From the NCBI RefSeq assembly GCF_010731575.1, contig NZ_AP022617.1, positions 4,650,001 through 4,714,000 of the forward strand: DNA of 64,000 nt. Direction: 5' to 3'. The stretch comes from Mycolicibacterium monacense (GTDB lineage Bacteria; Actinomycetota; Actinomycetes; Mycobacteriales; Mycobacteriaceae). Made by a program: the position numbers and the translations under genes. Positions 57,882 through 64,000 of this stretch are shown piece by piece. Under the pieces are notes generated by a model. That model saw only the letters and a program-made list of their open reading frames with translations, did no database searches and was not told the origin of the DNA. Position 1 is the first letter of the stretch, and each line of letters opens with the position of its first letter.

Positions 57882-58619
57882 ATCAAACCCGAGCCGGCGT
57901 ACCGGTCGCTGCGCGAGCAACTGCGCGGCGAGATCGCCGCAGGCCGCTACCGCGGCGGGCTCCGACTGCCCACCGAATCCGAACTCGTCACCCGACACGG
58001 CCTTTCGCGCCAGACGGTGCGACGGGCCTTCCAGGACCTGGTGGCCGAGGGGGTCGTGTACCGGGTTCCCGGCCGGGGCACCTATGCGCGGGAGACCGGA
58101 CGCTATCTGCGTCAACTGGGTTCCATCGAGGACCTGATGAGCCTGTCGCAGGACACCACGATGGAGGTGCTCCGGGGGCTGACGCGGCGGGTCGACATCC
58201 AGGCGGCGAGCCGGCTGCGGCTCGACGACGACGTCGTGCACACCGTGGTGTTCCGCAGGCTGCACGGACCACCGGGCCAGGGTGTGCCGTTCGTGTCGAC
58301 GACCGTGCACCTGCCCCCGTCGATCGCCCGCCACATCGCCGGCGACAACGCACTGCAGACCGGCGCGGTGAGCACCCACACCGTCATCGGTCTGCTCGAA
58401 CCACACCTCGACGCGCCCATCGCCCAGGCGGCACAGTCGATCACCGTCGCGCCCGCCGACGAGGCCGTCGCAGGGGCGGTGGGCTGCGCCGAGGGGCATC
58501 CGATGCTGCGCGTCGACCGGCTCTACTCCGACGATGCGGATCGGCCCGTCGAGCTGTCGGTCAGCCACTTCCTGCCAGAGCAGTACACCTACCGGGTGAC
58601 GTTGCGCCGCTCGGGTTGA
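57882..58619 (+). CDS. GntR-family regulator, no standard start codon
   Basis: 245-residue GntR regulator: winged helix at residues about 5-68 (PTESELVTRHGLSRQTVRRA), then a UTRA ligand domain (MLRVDRLYSDDADRPVELSV). The coding frame is plainly continuous from 57882 (IKPEPAYRSLREQLRGEI), but no ATG, GTG or TTG occurs before GTG 58017, which would delete the DNA-binding domain. ATC 57882 lies six bases after AGGAG (57871-57875), so an AUC start, or coupling to or read-through from the in-frame fadE TAG, has to be assumed. It probably controls the fadE/MaoC divergent promoter. Confidence 0.8.
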   Translation: MKPEPAYRSLREQLRGEIAAGRYRGGLRLPTESELVTRHGLSRQTVRRAFQDLVAEGVVYRVPGRGTYARETGRYLRQLGSIEDLMSLSQDTTMEVLRGLTRRVDIQAASRLRLDDDVVHTVVFRRLHGPPGQGVPFVSTTVHLPPSIARHIAGDNALQTGAVSTHTVIGLLEPHLDAPIAQAAQSITVAPADEAVAGAVGCAEGHPMLRVDRLYSDDADRPVELSVSHFLPEQYTYRVTLRRSG

Positions 58620-58622
58620 GGC

Positions 58623-58671
58623 GATTTCGGCGTGACTGGTCGCGCTGAGCGCGACTGCGCACGCCGAAATC
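58623..58671. terminator. Nested hairpin between convergent GntR and XRE genes
   Basis: Outer arms GATTTCGGCGTG / CACGCCGAAATC (12 bp, perfect) enclose inner arms GTCGCGC / GCGCGAC with a TGA loop. The right arm runs into the XRE stop codon. Bidirectional terminator candidate. Confidence 0.55.
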
Positions 58672-59491
58672 ACTGAGTGGCGGCCGTGGCGGCGATGCTG
58701 CCGAGCAGTTTGAGCGCATCGGCGCCGGGGCTGTCCGGTGCGGCGTCGTAGACCACGAGTTCCTGGCCCGGTGCGGAGCGCACGTCGAAGGTCTGCATCG
58801 TCAGCTCGAGCACACCGACCTCCGGATGACGGAACGTCTTGCTCGTCAACGACTTCCCGCGGGCGTCGTGCCGCTCCCACAGTGCACGGAACTCGGCACT
58901 GTCATTCAACAGCTCGGCGAGGACCGTCTGCACGCGTGGGTCCGCCGGGGCGGCGGCGTGGTTCAACCGGAACCCCGCGACGGCGTTCTCCGCGACGTCC
59001 TGCCAGTCGACGTAGAACTCGCGGGCGCGGGGCTCCCCGAACGCCAGCAGCATCAGGTTCTCGCCGGCGCCGAAGTCACCGAAAAGTGCCTGCGCCAACG
59101 GGTTTGCGGCCAGCACGTCGTAGGCGCGGTTGTAGACCAGCGCGGGGTTGTCCGGCCAGGCCGCCATCAGCCGCGACAATGCCGGGTCGACGCGGTCCGG
59201 CGTCTTCGCGACGTCCAGCCGCGGTGCCAGACCGGCCAACCGGAAGAGGTGGCGGTGGCCGTCGTGGTCGAGGCGCAACGCCGCGGCGAGGGCGTCGAGG
59301 ACCGGCGCCGACGGGGAGCGCTCCCGGCCCTGTTCCAACCGTACGTAGTAGTCCACGCTGAGCCCGGCCAGCCAGGCCACCTCTTCGCGGCGCAGACCCG
59401 GCACGCGCCTGGTACCCGTGGCGACCAGACCCGCGTCACGCGGCTGCACCTGACCCCGGCGGCTGCGCAGATAGTCACCGAGTTCGGCCAT
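58670..59491 (-). CDS. XRE-family regulator with MmyB-like ligand domain
   Basis: 273-residue regulator. Residues about 1-80 are a Cro/CI helix-turn-helix (VPGLRREEVAWLAGLSVDYY, VRLEQGRERSPS). Residues about 100-265 form the MmyB-like PAS-related domain that binds fatty acids in homologues (NPALVYNRAYDVLAANPLAQ, WRELFNDSAEFRALWERHD-type region ELLNDSAEFRALWERHDARG). ATG 59491 has TATCGT six bases upstream (leaderless). It is divergent from an SDR gene, with an 11-bp dyad in its -35 region, a common layout in which the regulator represses both itself and the SDR. Confidence 0.9.
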   Translation of the reverse strand: MAELGDYLRSRRGQVQPRDAGLVATGTRRVPGLRREEVAWLAGLSVDYYVRLEQGRERSPSAPVLDALAAALRLDHDGHRHLFRLAGLAPRLDVAKTPDRVDPALSRLMAAWPDNPALVYNRAYDVLAANPLAQALFGDFGAGENLMLLAFGEPRAREFYVDWQDVAENAVAGFRLNHAAAPADPRVQTVLAELLNDSAEFRALWERHDARGKSLTSKTFRHPEVGVLELTMQTFDVRSAPGQELVVYDAAPDSPGADALKLLGSIAATAATQ

Positions 59492-59497
59492 TTCTCC

Positions 59498-59503
59498 ACG
59501 ATA
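59498..59503 (-). promoter_or_regulatory. -10 box TATCGT, leaderless XRE regulator start
   Basis: On the minus strand TATCGT ends six bases before ATG 59491. The dyad at 59521-59547 overlaps where the -35 would be. Confidence 0.45.
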
Positions 59504-59520
59504 AGGGCGCGACGGGGCCG

Positions 59521-59547
59521 GTGCCTGGGTGTGCTGCACCCAGGCAC
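59521..59547. promoter_or_regulatory. Operator dyad GTGCCTGGGTG-N5-CACCCAGGCAC
   Basis: Perfect 11-base arms with a TGCTG centre in the 101-base divergent XRE/SDR gap. Strongest operator-like palindrome in the window and the obvious target of the XRE regulator. Confidence 0.75.
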
Positions 59548-59592
59548 ACCGCATCCTGGTTGCGCGCCGCGCACCACACGATGCTGGGGCAC

Positions 59593-60324
59593 ATGACTGA
59601 TTCGAAGATCATCCTCGTCACCGGCGCCAGCAGCGGGATCGGCGCCGCCGTCGCCACCCACCTCGCCCGTGCCGGCCACCATGTCATCGCCGGCGCGCGC
59701 CGCGAGGACCGCCTGCGCGAACTCGTCGACGGCGCCGCCGATCTCGAGCACGGAAGCCTGTCGGTGCGCCGGCTCGACGTCACCGACCGCGCCGAGATGG
59801 CGGCCTTCGTCGACGACGCCGTGTCCACTCACGGCCGTATCGATGTCCTCGTCAACAACGCCGGGATCATGCCCCTGTCGCGGCTCGACGCCCTGCTGGT
59901 CGACCAGTGGGACGCCATGATCGACGTCAACGTCCGGGGCCTGCTCAACGGCATCGCCGCGGCGCTGCCGCACTTCCAGCGGCTCGGCGGCGGACACTTC
60001 GTGACCGTGGCCTCGATCGGCGCCCACGAGGTGGTGCCCACGTCCGCGGTGTACAGCGCCACCAAGTACGCGGCGTGGGCGATCACCGAGGGCCTGCGCC
60101 AGGAGTCCGACCCCTCGATCCGCGTCACGACCGTCTCCCCCGGCGTGGTGGAGTCCGAGCTCGCGAGCACCATCACCGATCCCGGCGCCGCGGCGGCGAT
60201 GCAGGACTACCGGGCCGCCGCGATCACACCGGACGCGATCGCCCGAGCCATCGCCTACGCGATCTCCGAACCCGAGGAGGTCGATGTCAACGAGGTGATC
60301 GTGCGGCCAGCGCGCCAGCGCTGA
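59593..60324 (+). CDS. SDR oxidoreductase controlled by the XRE regulator
   Basis: 243-residue classical SDR: TGASSGIGAAVA, VNNAGIMPLS, and the catalytic YSATKYAAWA. AGARREDRL after strand 2 suggests NADP(H). Genes of this type divergent from MmyB-like regulators recur across actinobacteria and their substrate is generally unknown. ATG 59593 gives the family N-terminus; ATG 59581 adds four residues. It ends 155 bases before the convergent enoyl-CoA hydratase gene. Confidence 0.9.
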   Translation: MTDSKIILVTGASSGIGAAVATHLARAGHHVIAGARREDRLRELVDGAADLEHGSLSVRRLDVTDRAEMAAFVDDAVSTHGRIDVLVNNAGIMPLSRLDALLVDQWDAMIDVNVRGLLNGIAAALPHFQRLGGGHFVTVASIGAHEVVPTSAVYSATKYAAWAITEGLRQESDPSIRVTTVSPGVVESELASTITDPGAAAAMQDYRAAAITPDAIARAIAYAISEPEEVDVNEVIVRPARQR

Positions 60325-60433
60325 CCGCGTTGGCACTTCTGCGCATCACCGGTCAATCGCTGCCACGGGAACAAAACCCGGTATCTGCCCCGTTTGACAC
60401 TGCGGACCGGTCATCACTGACCGCCCCCCGATC

Positions 60434-60468
60434 GCGAGGAGCGCCCATTCCCCCCGGGCGCTCCTCGC
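60434..60468. terminator. Perfect 13-bp hairpin between convergent genes
   Basis: GCGAGGAGCGCCC and GGGCGCTCCTCGC around a nine-base loop, 12 bases before the enoyl-CoA hydratase stop and about 110 after the SDR stop. No U-tract in either direction. Confidence 0.6.
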
Positions 60469-60479
60469 CCGGTCTCCGG

Positions 60480-61367
60480 TCATTCGACGGCGTCCACCAG
60501 GCCCCACCGCAGGGCGGTCGACGGGTCGATCGTCCGCCCGGACAGCACCAGGTAGCCGGTTCGCCACCGTCCGATCCGGCGGGTGATGCTGACCGTGCCG
60601 CCCGCGCCCGGGATCAGCCCGAGGGTCAGTTCGGGCAGGCCGAACACCGCGTCCGGGCTGCTGACCACCCATCCGCAGAAGGCCGCCATCTCCAACCCGC
60701 TCCCCAGCACCTGACCGTGCACCTGCGCGCGGCACCGCCGGCCGAGGCGCGCCGTCACCTCGTCGAGCACCAGGGCCGGGCTGTGTCGGGTCCGCGCGAG
60801 GTGCGCGGAGGCCGGGTCGTCGAAGCTGCCGAACTCGGCGAGATCGCCACCGCTGGAGAACGATCGACCGACCCCGGACAGCACCACCTCATCGACCGAG
60901 GGATCGAGCCGGGCCACCTCGAGCGCCTCGAGCAGTGCGGCGCGGGCACCCGTGGAAAAGGCGTTGTGGCGTTCGGGCCGGTTGAAGCGGACGGTCAGGC
61001 ACCCGTCTCTGCGTTCTGCCACAACAGGATTTGCTGTCTCGGGGGCCTGCGCCGGGCCGCGTTCGGCGAGCCAGCGGCCGAACTCAGGGCCCGACTGCAA
61101 CGTCGAATAGGCCAGCGATTCGGTGATCACCCCGGCGAACGTGGATCGCGCGGGATCGAACGCGCGCAACACGTCGTCGCATACGGCCGCGGCCTGCGGC
61201 CACCGACGACAACGCTCGTCGAGTTCGGCGAGCGTATCGGCCACCGATGCGACGGCGACCACCCGCGGATCGTCGGACGGCGCCTCGGTCAGCGTGAACG
61301 AGGCGTCGTCGCAAGGGGTTTCGACCGCGACGCGGATGCCGCCGGCCAGTTCCACCGGATCGTTCAC
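60480..61367 (-). CDS. Enoyl-CoA hydratase/isomerase family protein
   Basis: 295-residue crotonase-superfamily protein. The crotonase core begins near residue 110 (GCLTVRFNRPERHNAFSTGA), with the oxyanion holes in SGVGRSFSSGGDLAEFGSF and QVLGSGLEMAAFCGWVVSS; ELTLGLIPGAGGTVSITRRI contains the usual active-site region. Residues 1-105 are an extension with a second, weak crotonase-like part. GTG 61367 overlaps the fadD stop (GTGA). It acts with the upstream CoA ligase in an acyl-CoA route. Confidence 0.85.
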   Translation of the reverse strand: MNDPVELAGGIRVAVETPCDDASFTLTEAPSDDPRVVAVASVADTLAELDERCRRWPQAAAVCDDVLRAFDPARSTFAGVITESLAYSTLQSGPEFGRWLAERGPAQAPETANPVVAERRDGCLTVRFNRPERHNAFSTGARAALLEALEVARLDPSVDEVVLSGVGRSFSSGGDLAEFGSFDDPASAHLARTRHSPALVLDEVTARLGRRCRAQVHGQVLGSGLEMAAFCGWVVSSPDAVFGLPELTLGLIPGAGGTVSITRRIGRWRTGYLVLSGRTIDPSTALRWGLVDAVE

Positions 61368-62884
61368 GAGTACTTCTTGATCAACTCCTGCTTGTAGAGC
61401 TTGCCGGTGTCCGTGCGGGGCAGCTGCGGTTCGAACGACAGCGACCGTGGACATTTGTAGTGCGCCAGCCGATCCCGCAGCCAGGAGATCAGTTCCTCGG
61501 CGAAGGCGTCGGTCGCGTCGGCAGGGTCCACGGTCTGCACCACGGCCCTGACGCTCTGTCCCATCTCGTCGTCGGGGACGCCGAACACCGCGGCGTCCAT
61601 CACCTTGGGATGGGTGATCAACATGTTCTCGGCTTCCTGCGGATAGATGTTGACCCCGCCGGAGATGATCATGTGGTGGCGCCGGTCGGTGAGGTAGAGA
61701 TAACCCTCCTCGTCGAGATATCCGATGTCGCCCACCGTCTTCCAACCGAGTGGATGCCGTGACGAGGCGGTCTTCTCGGGGTCGTTGAGGTACTCGAAGT
61801 CGTAGCCGCCCTCGAAGTAGATCTCACCGGCCTGCCCCGGCGGCAACTCGTTGCCGTCTTCACCGACGATGTGGAGGACACCCGTGAGGGGACGGCCGAC
61901 TGAACCGGGGTGCGTCAGCCACTCCTCGGCGGTGATCAGCGTGGACCCGTGCGCCTCCGAGGACGCGTAGTACTCGTCGACGATCGGCCCCCACCAGTCG
62001 ATCATCTGCTTCTTGATCTCCACCGGGCACGGCGCGGCCGCGTGCATGACCCGCTCGAGGCTCGACACGTCGTACGACTTGCGGACGTCCTCCGGCAGTT
62101 TCAGCATCCGGGTGAACATCACCGGCACGAACTGGCCGTGCGTGACCCTGTACTTGGCGATGGCGTCGAGGGCGCCTTCGGCGTCGAACTTCTCCATCAC
62201 GACGGTGGTGATACCGCCGGCCTGGGTCTGCATCGACCACACCGAGGGTGCGGTGTGGTACAGCGGTGCGGGGCTGAGGTACACGGCGTCGGGGTGCATC
62301 CAGAACGACACCAGCGCGGCCATCATGCCCGGCGACTCCGACGGCGGCACATGCGGCAGTTCGCGTTTGATCCCCTTCGGACGCCCGGTCGTGCCGGACG
62401 AGTACTGCAGCAGATCGCCCTCGATCTCGTCGGCGATCGGGGTGTCGGGCTTGTCGGCCACGCAGTCGGGATAGCTCTGCCAGCCGTCGAGTTGCGCGCC
62501 GGCGATCAGCCGGAGCGGCGGCAGCCCGTGCGGGAGTTCCGCTTCGAGCCCGGCCAGGGTGTCGGTGAGCTTGCCCGAACCGACGATCGCCTTGGCACCG
62601 CTGTTGTCGACGATGTAGGCGACCTCGGCAGCGGTGAGGTGGGTGTTGATCGGGACGTAGTACAGCCCGCTGCGGCGGGCCGCCCACATCACGGCGTGGA
62701 TGTGCTCGTTGTTCTCCATCAGGATCGCGACGGCGTCGCCTTCGACCAGGCCGGCATCGCGGAACAGGTGGGCGAGCCGGTTCGCCCGCGCCTCGAGTTC
62801 GCCGAACGTCACCACCGTGCCGGAGGGATACATGATGATGGCGGGCTTGTCGGGGGTGGCAACAGCGGTGTCGCGGATCTGCAT
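61364..62884 (-). CDS. fadD4: Acyl-CoA synthetase (FadD4-like)
   Basis: 506-residue ANL acyl-CoA ligase. P-loop YSSGTTGRPKGIKRE, YASSEAHG for the adenine site, GDIGYLDEEGYLYLTDRRHH hinge region, and the C-terminal catalytic Lys in PRTDTGKLYKQEL. It activates a fatty or other acid to its CoA ester. Its place next to PEP carboxykinase fits FadD4 (Rv0214) in M. tuberculosis by memory, where nadR lies between; the symbol is a best guess. ATG 62884 has TACAGT six bases upstream (leaderless). It leads a two-gene operon with the crotonase gene. Confidence 0.9.
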   Translation of the reverse strand: MQIRDTAVATPDKPAIIMYPSGTVVTFGELEARANRLAHLFRDAGLVEGDAVAILMENNEHIHAVMWAARRSGLYYVPINTHLTAAEVAYIVDNSGAKAIVGSGKLTDTLAGLEAELPHGLPPLRLIAGAQLDGWQSYPDCVADKPDTPIADEIEGDLLQYSSGTTGRPKGIKRELPHVPPSESPGMMAALVSFWMHPDAVYLSPAPLYHTAPSVWSMQTQAGGITTVVMEKFDAEGALDAIAKYRVTHGQFVPVMFTRMLKLPEDVRKSYDVSSLERVMHAAAPCPVEIKKQMIDWWGPIVDEYYASSEAHGSTLITAEEWLTHPGSVGRPLTGVLHIVGEDGNELPPGQAGEIYFEGGYDFEYLNDPEKTASSRHPLGWKTVGDIGYLDEEGYLYLTDRRHHMIISGGVNIYPQEAENMLITHPKVMDAAVFGVPDDEMGQSVRAVVQTVDPADATDAFAEELISWLRDRLAHYKCPRSLSFEPQLPRTDTGKLYKQELIKKYS

Positions 62885-62890
62885 GTGAGC

Positions 62891-62921
62891 ACTGTACTAG
62901 GGGTGAGTTGACAGGTGTCAA
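62891..62921 (-). promoter_or_regulatory. fadD promoter with TTGACA-CC-TGTCAA dyad
   Basis: On the minus strand TTGACA (62921-62916) serves as -35 and is half of a perfect 14-base dyad; TACAGT (62896-62891) is the -10, ending six bases before ATG 62884. The 19-base spacer is long. The dyad suits a TetR-type repressor covering the -35. Confidence 0.5.
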
Positions 62922-62979
62922 GAGCCCGAGTATGGCCGGGAGCACACCGTCGGGCGGCCGCGAGCGGGCGTCAAAAGCA

Positions 62980-63023
62980 CACCGCGAGCGGGGTGTCGAA
63001 GATCAGACACGCCGCTCGCGGTG
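62980..63023. terminator. Near-perfect 18-bp hairpin after PEP carboxykinase
   Basis: CACCGCGAGCGGGGTGTC pairs with GACACGCCGCTCGCGGTG (one mismatch), 27 bases downstream of the pckA stop. Between them GCGGTGAAAGAGAAC occurs twice as a direct repeat (63018-63032, 63036-63050). No U-tract. Confidence 0.55.
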
Positions 63024-63049
63024 AAAGAGAACCTGGCGGTGAAAGAGAA

Positions 63050-64000
63050 CTAAGCCTCTTCGGCCAGTCGGTGCTTGAGCGCGTCGAACTCGTCGCGGAT
63101 GCCCGTGGGCAGCTTCTCGCCGACGAACTCGAACCACTCCTCGATAAGCGGCAGTTCCTGCCGCCACTCCTCGGGCTTGACCGCCAGCGCGGCGTCGACG
63201 TCCTCCGGGTCGACATCCAGACCCTCGAGGTCGAGGTCCTGCGCGGTCGGCACGATGCCGATCGGCGTGCTGCGGCCGTCGGCCTTGTGCTCGATGCGCT
63301 CGATGGCCCACTTGAGCACGCGGCTGTTCTCGCCGAAGCCCGGCCACAGGAAGCGGCCGTCGTCGCCGCGGCGGAACCAGTTCACGAAGAACACCGCGGG
63401 CATCTTCGACTCGTCGGCGTTCTTGCCGATGTCGATCCAGTGCTGGAAGTAGTCGCCGACGTTGTAGCCGAGGAACGGCAGCATCGCCATCGGATCGCGG
63501 CGCACCGTGCCGACCTTGCCCTCGGCGGCGGCGGTCTGCTCCGAGCCGAGGGTGGCCCCGATGAAGACGCCGTGCTGCCAGTCGCGGGCCTGGGTGATCA
63601 GCGGGACGGTCGTCTTGCGGCGGCCGCCGAACAGGATGGCCGAGATCGGCACGCCCTGCGGATCGTCCCACTCGGGCGCCAGTGTCGGGCACTGGGAGAT
63701 CGGCGTGCAGTAACGCGAGTTCGGGTGGGCGGCCTTCGTTTCCGTCTCACGCAGGATGTAGTCGTTGCCCTTCCAGTCGATCAGGTGGTCGGGCTCACCC
63801 TCCAGACCTTCCCACCACACATCGCCGTCGTCGGTCTTGGCGACGTTGGTGAAGACGGTGTTGCCTGCCTCGATGGTCTTCATCGCGTTCGGGTTCGACG
63901 ACCAGTTCGTCCCGGGGGCGACGCCGAAGAAGCCGAATTCGGGGTTGACGGCGTACAGGCGGCCGTCCTTGCCGAACCGCATCCACGCGATGTCGTCGCC
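63050..64000 (-). CDS. pckA: GTP-dependent phosphoenolpyruvate carboxykinase (5' partial)
   Basis: C-terminal 316 residues of PEP carboxykinase (GTP), the enzyme converting oxaloacetate to PEP in gluconeogenesis. The frame is open to the right edge ([13 protein letters not shown]). Recognisable parts are [40 protein letters not shown] (nucleotide and substrate loop), and [20 protein letters not shown] near the C-terminus. The full enzyme is about 606 residues, so roughly half is present. Its position beside fadD4 follows the M. tuberculosis Rv0211-Rv0214 area. Relevant to growth on lipids and propionate, as is isocitrate lyase 2. Confidence 0.95.
   Translation of the reverse strand, partial: GDDIAWMRFGKDGRLYAVNPEFGFFGVAPGTNWSSNPNAMKTIEAGNTVFTNVAKTDDGDVWWEGLEGEPDHLIDWKGNDYILRETETKAAHPNSRYCTPISQCPTLAPEWDDPQGVPISAILFGGRRKTTVPLITQARDWQHGVFIGATLGSEQTAAAEGKVGTVRRDPMAMLPFLGYNVGDYFQHWIDIGKNADESKMPAVFFVNWFRRGDDGRFLWPGFGENSRVLKWAIERIEHKADGRSTPIGIVPTAQDLDLEGLDVDPEDVDAALAVKPEEWRQELPLIEEWFEFVGEKLPTGIRDEFDALKHRLAEEA

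Noticed and set aside
56646..58880. 744-codon minus-strand frame opposite fadE and GntR
   Set aside because: Antisense shadow; both plus-strand proteins have full family motifs.

Overview
The window is high-GC actinobacterial DNA and reads as a fast-growing mycobacterium (Mycolicibacterium type, close to M. smegmatis in gene order). The evidence is a full-length arabinofuranosyltransferase AftD, an arylamine N-acetyltransferase of the mycobacterial type, a 765-residue isocitrate lyase 2, many FadE/FadD genes, a wax-ester synthase, and a microcompartment locus of the Rhodococcus/Mycobacterium (RMM) type. Several blocks keep the order remembered from M. tuberculosis: pckA-fadD4 (right end), lipC-Rv0221, Rv0223c-Rv0228, php, and aftD-Rv0236A-lpqI. 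About 50 protein genes were accepted. No rRNA, tRNA, CRISPR array, insertion sequence or prophage was seen.

Layout. 1-3.9 kb: end of an amino-acid permease, a FluG/nodulin-like amidohydrolase and an Orn/Lys/Arg-decarboxylase-fold PLP enzyme. 3.9-22 kb: cell-envelope block with lpqI, a universal stress protein, a DUF2613 mini-protein, aftD, an MFS exporter, php, an acyl-CoA ligase, a membrane acyltransferase, a DUF3068 protein, a polytopic membrane protein, a GT4 glycosyltransferase, a methyltransferase and an aldehyde dehydrogenase closed by a strong intrinsic terminator. 22-31 kb: regulators, a reductase, an acyl-CoA dehydrogenase pair joined by 32-bp relay repeats, nat, small stress and membrane proteins, and a secreted pentapeptide-repeat protein. 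31-39 kb: lipid block with a PlsC-type acyltransferase under a KstR-like box, esterases, a WS/DGAT, and a fused double acyl-CoA dehydrogenase.

39-52 kb is the most distinctive part: a complete microcompartment operon. A divergent APC permease faces a class III aminotransferase-fold lyase, a CoA-acylating aldehyde dehydrogenase, two tandem-domain shell trimers, one hexamer and one pentamer shell protein, a small unknown cargo-like protein, a sugar/amine kinase, an SDR and a GntR regulator. From work on the M. smegmatis RMM locus, the likely route is aminoacetone / 1-amino-2-propanol -> phosphorylated amino alcohol -> propionaldehyde -> propionyl-CoA. Isocitrate lyase 2, which can serve as methylisocitrate lyase, lies just beyond. 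Two matching dyads (TTGGnnCTACCAA) at the divergent promoter and at the GntR gene tie the regulator to the locus.

52-64 kb: a potassium channel, a convergent catabolic cluster (amidohydrolase, CaiB-type CoA-transferase, MaoC-type dehydratase) divergent from a FadE-GntR pair, an XRE regulator divergent from an SDR, an enoyl-CoA hydratase/FadD operon, and the C-terminal part of GTP-dependent PEP carboxykinase.

Two themes recur. Many genes start with a TANNNT -10 box placed 6-7 bases before ATG/GTG, which suggests leaderless mRNAs. Large perfect or near-perfect hairpins without U-tracts sit at gene ends.
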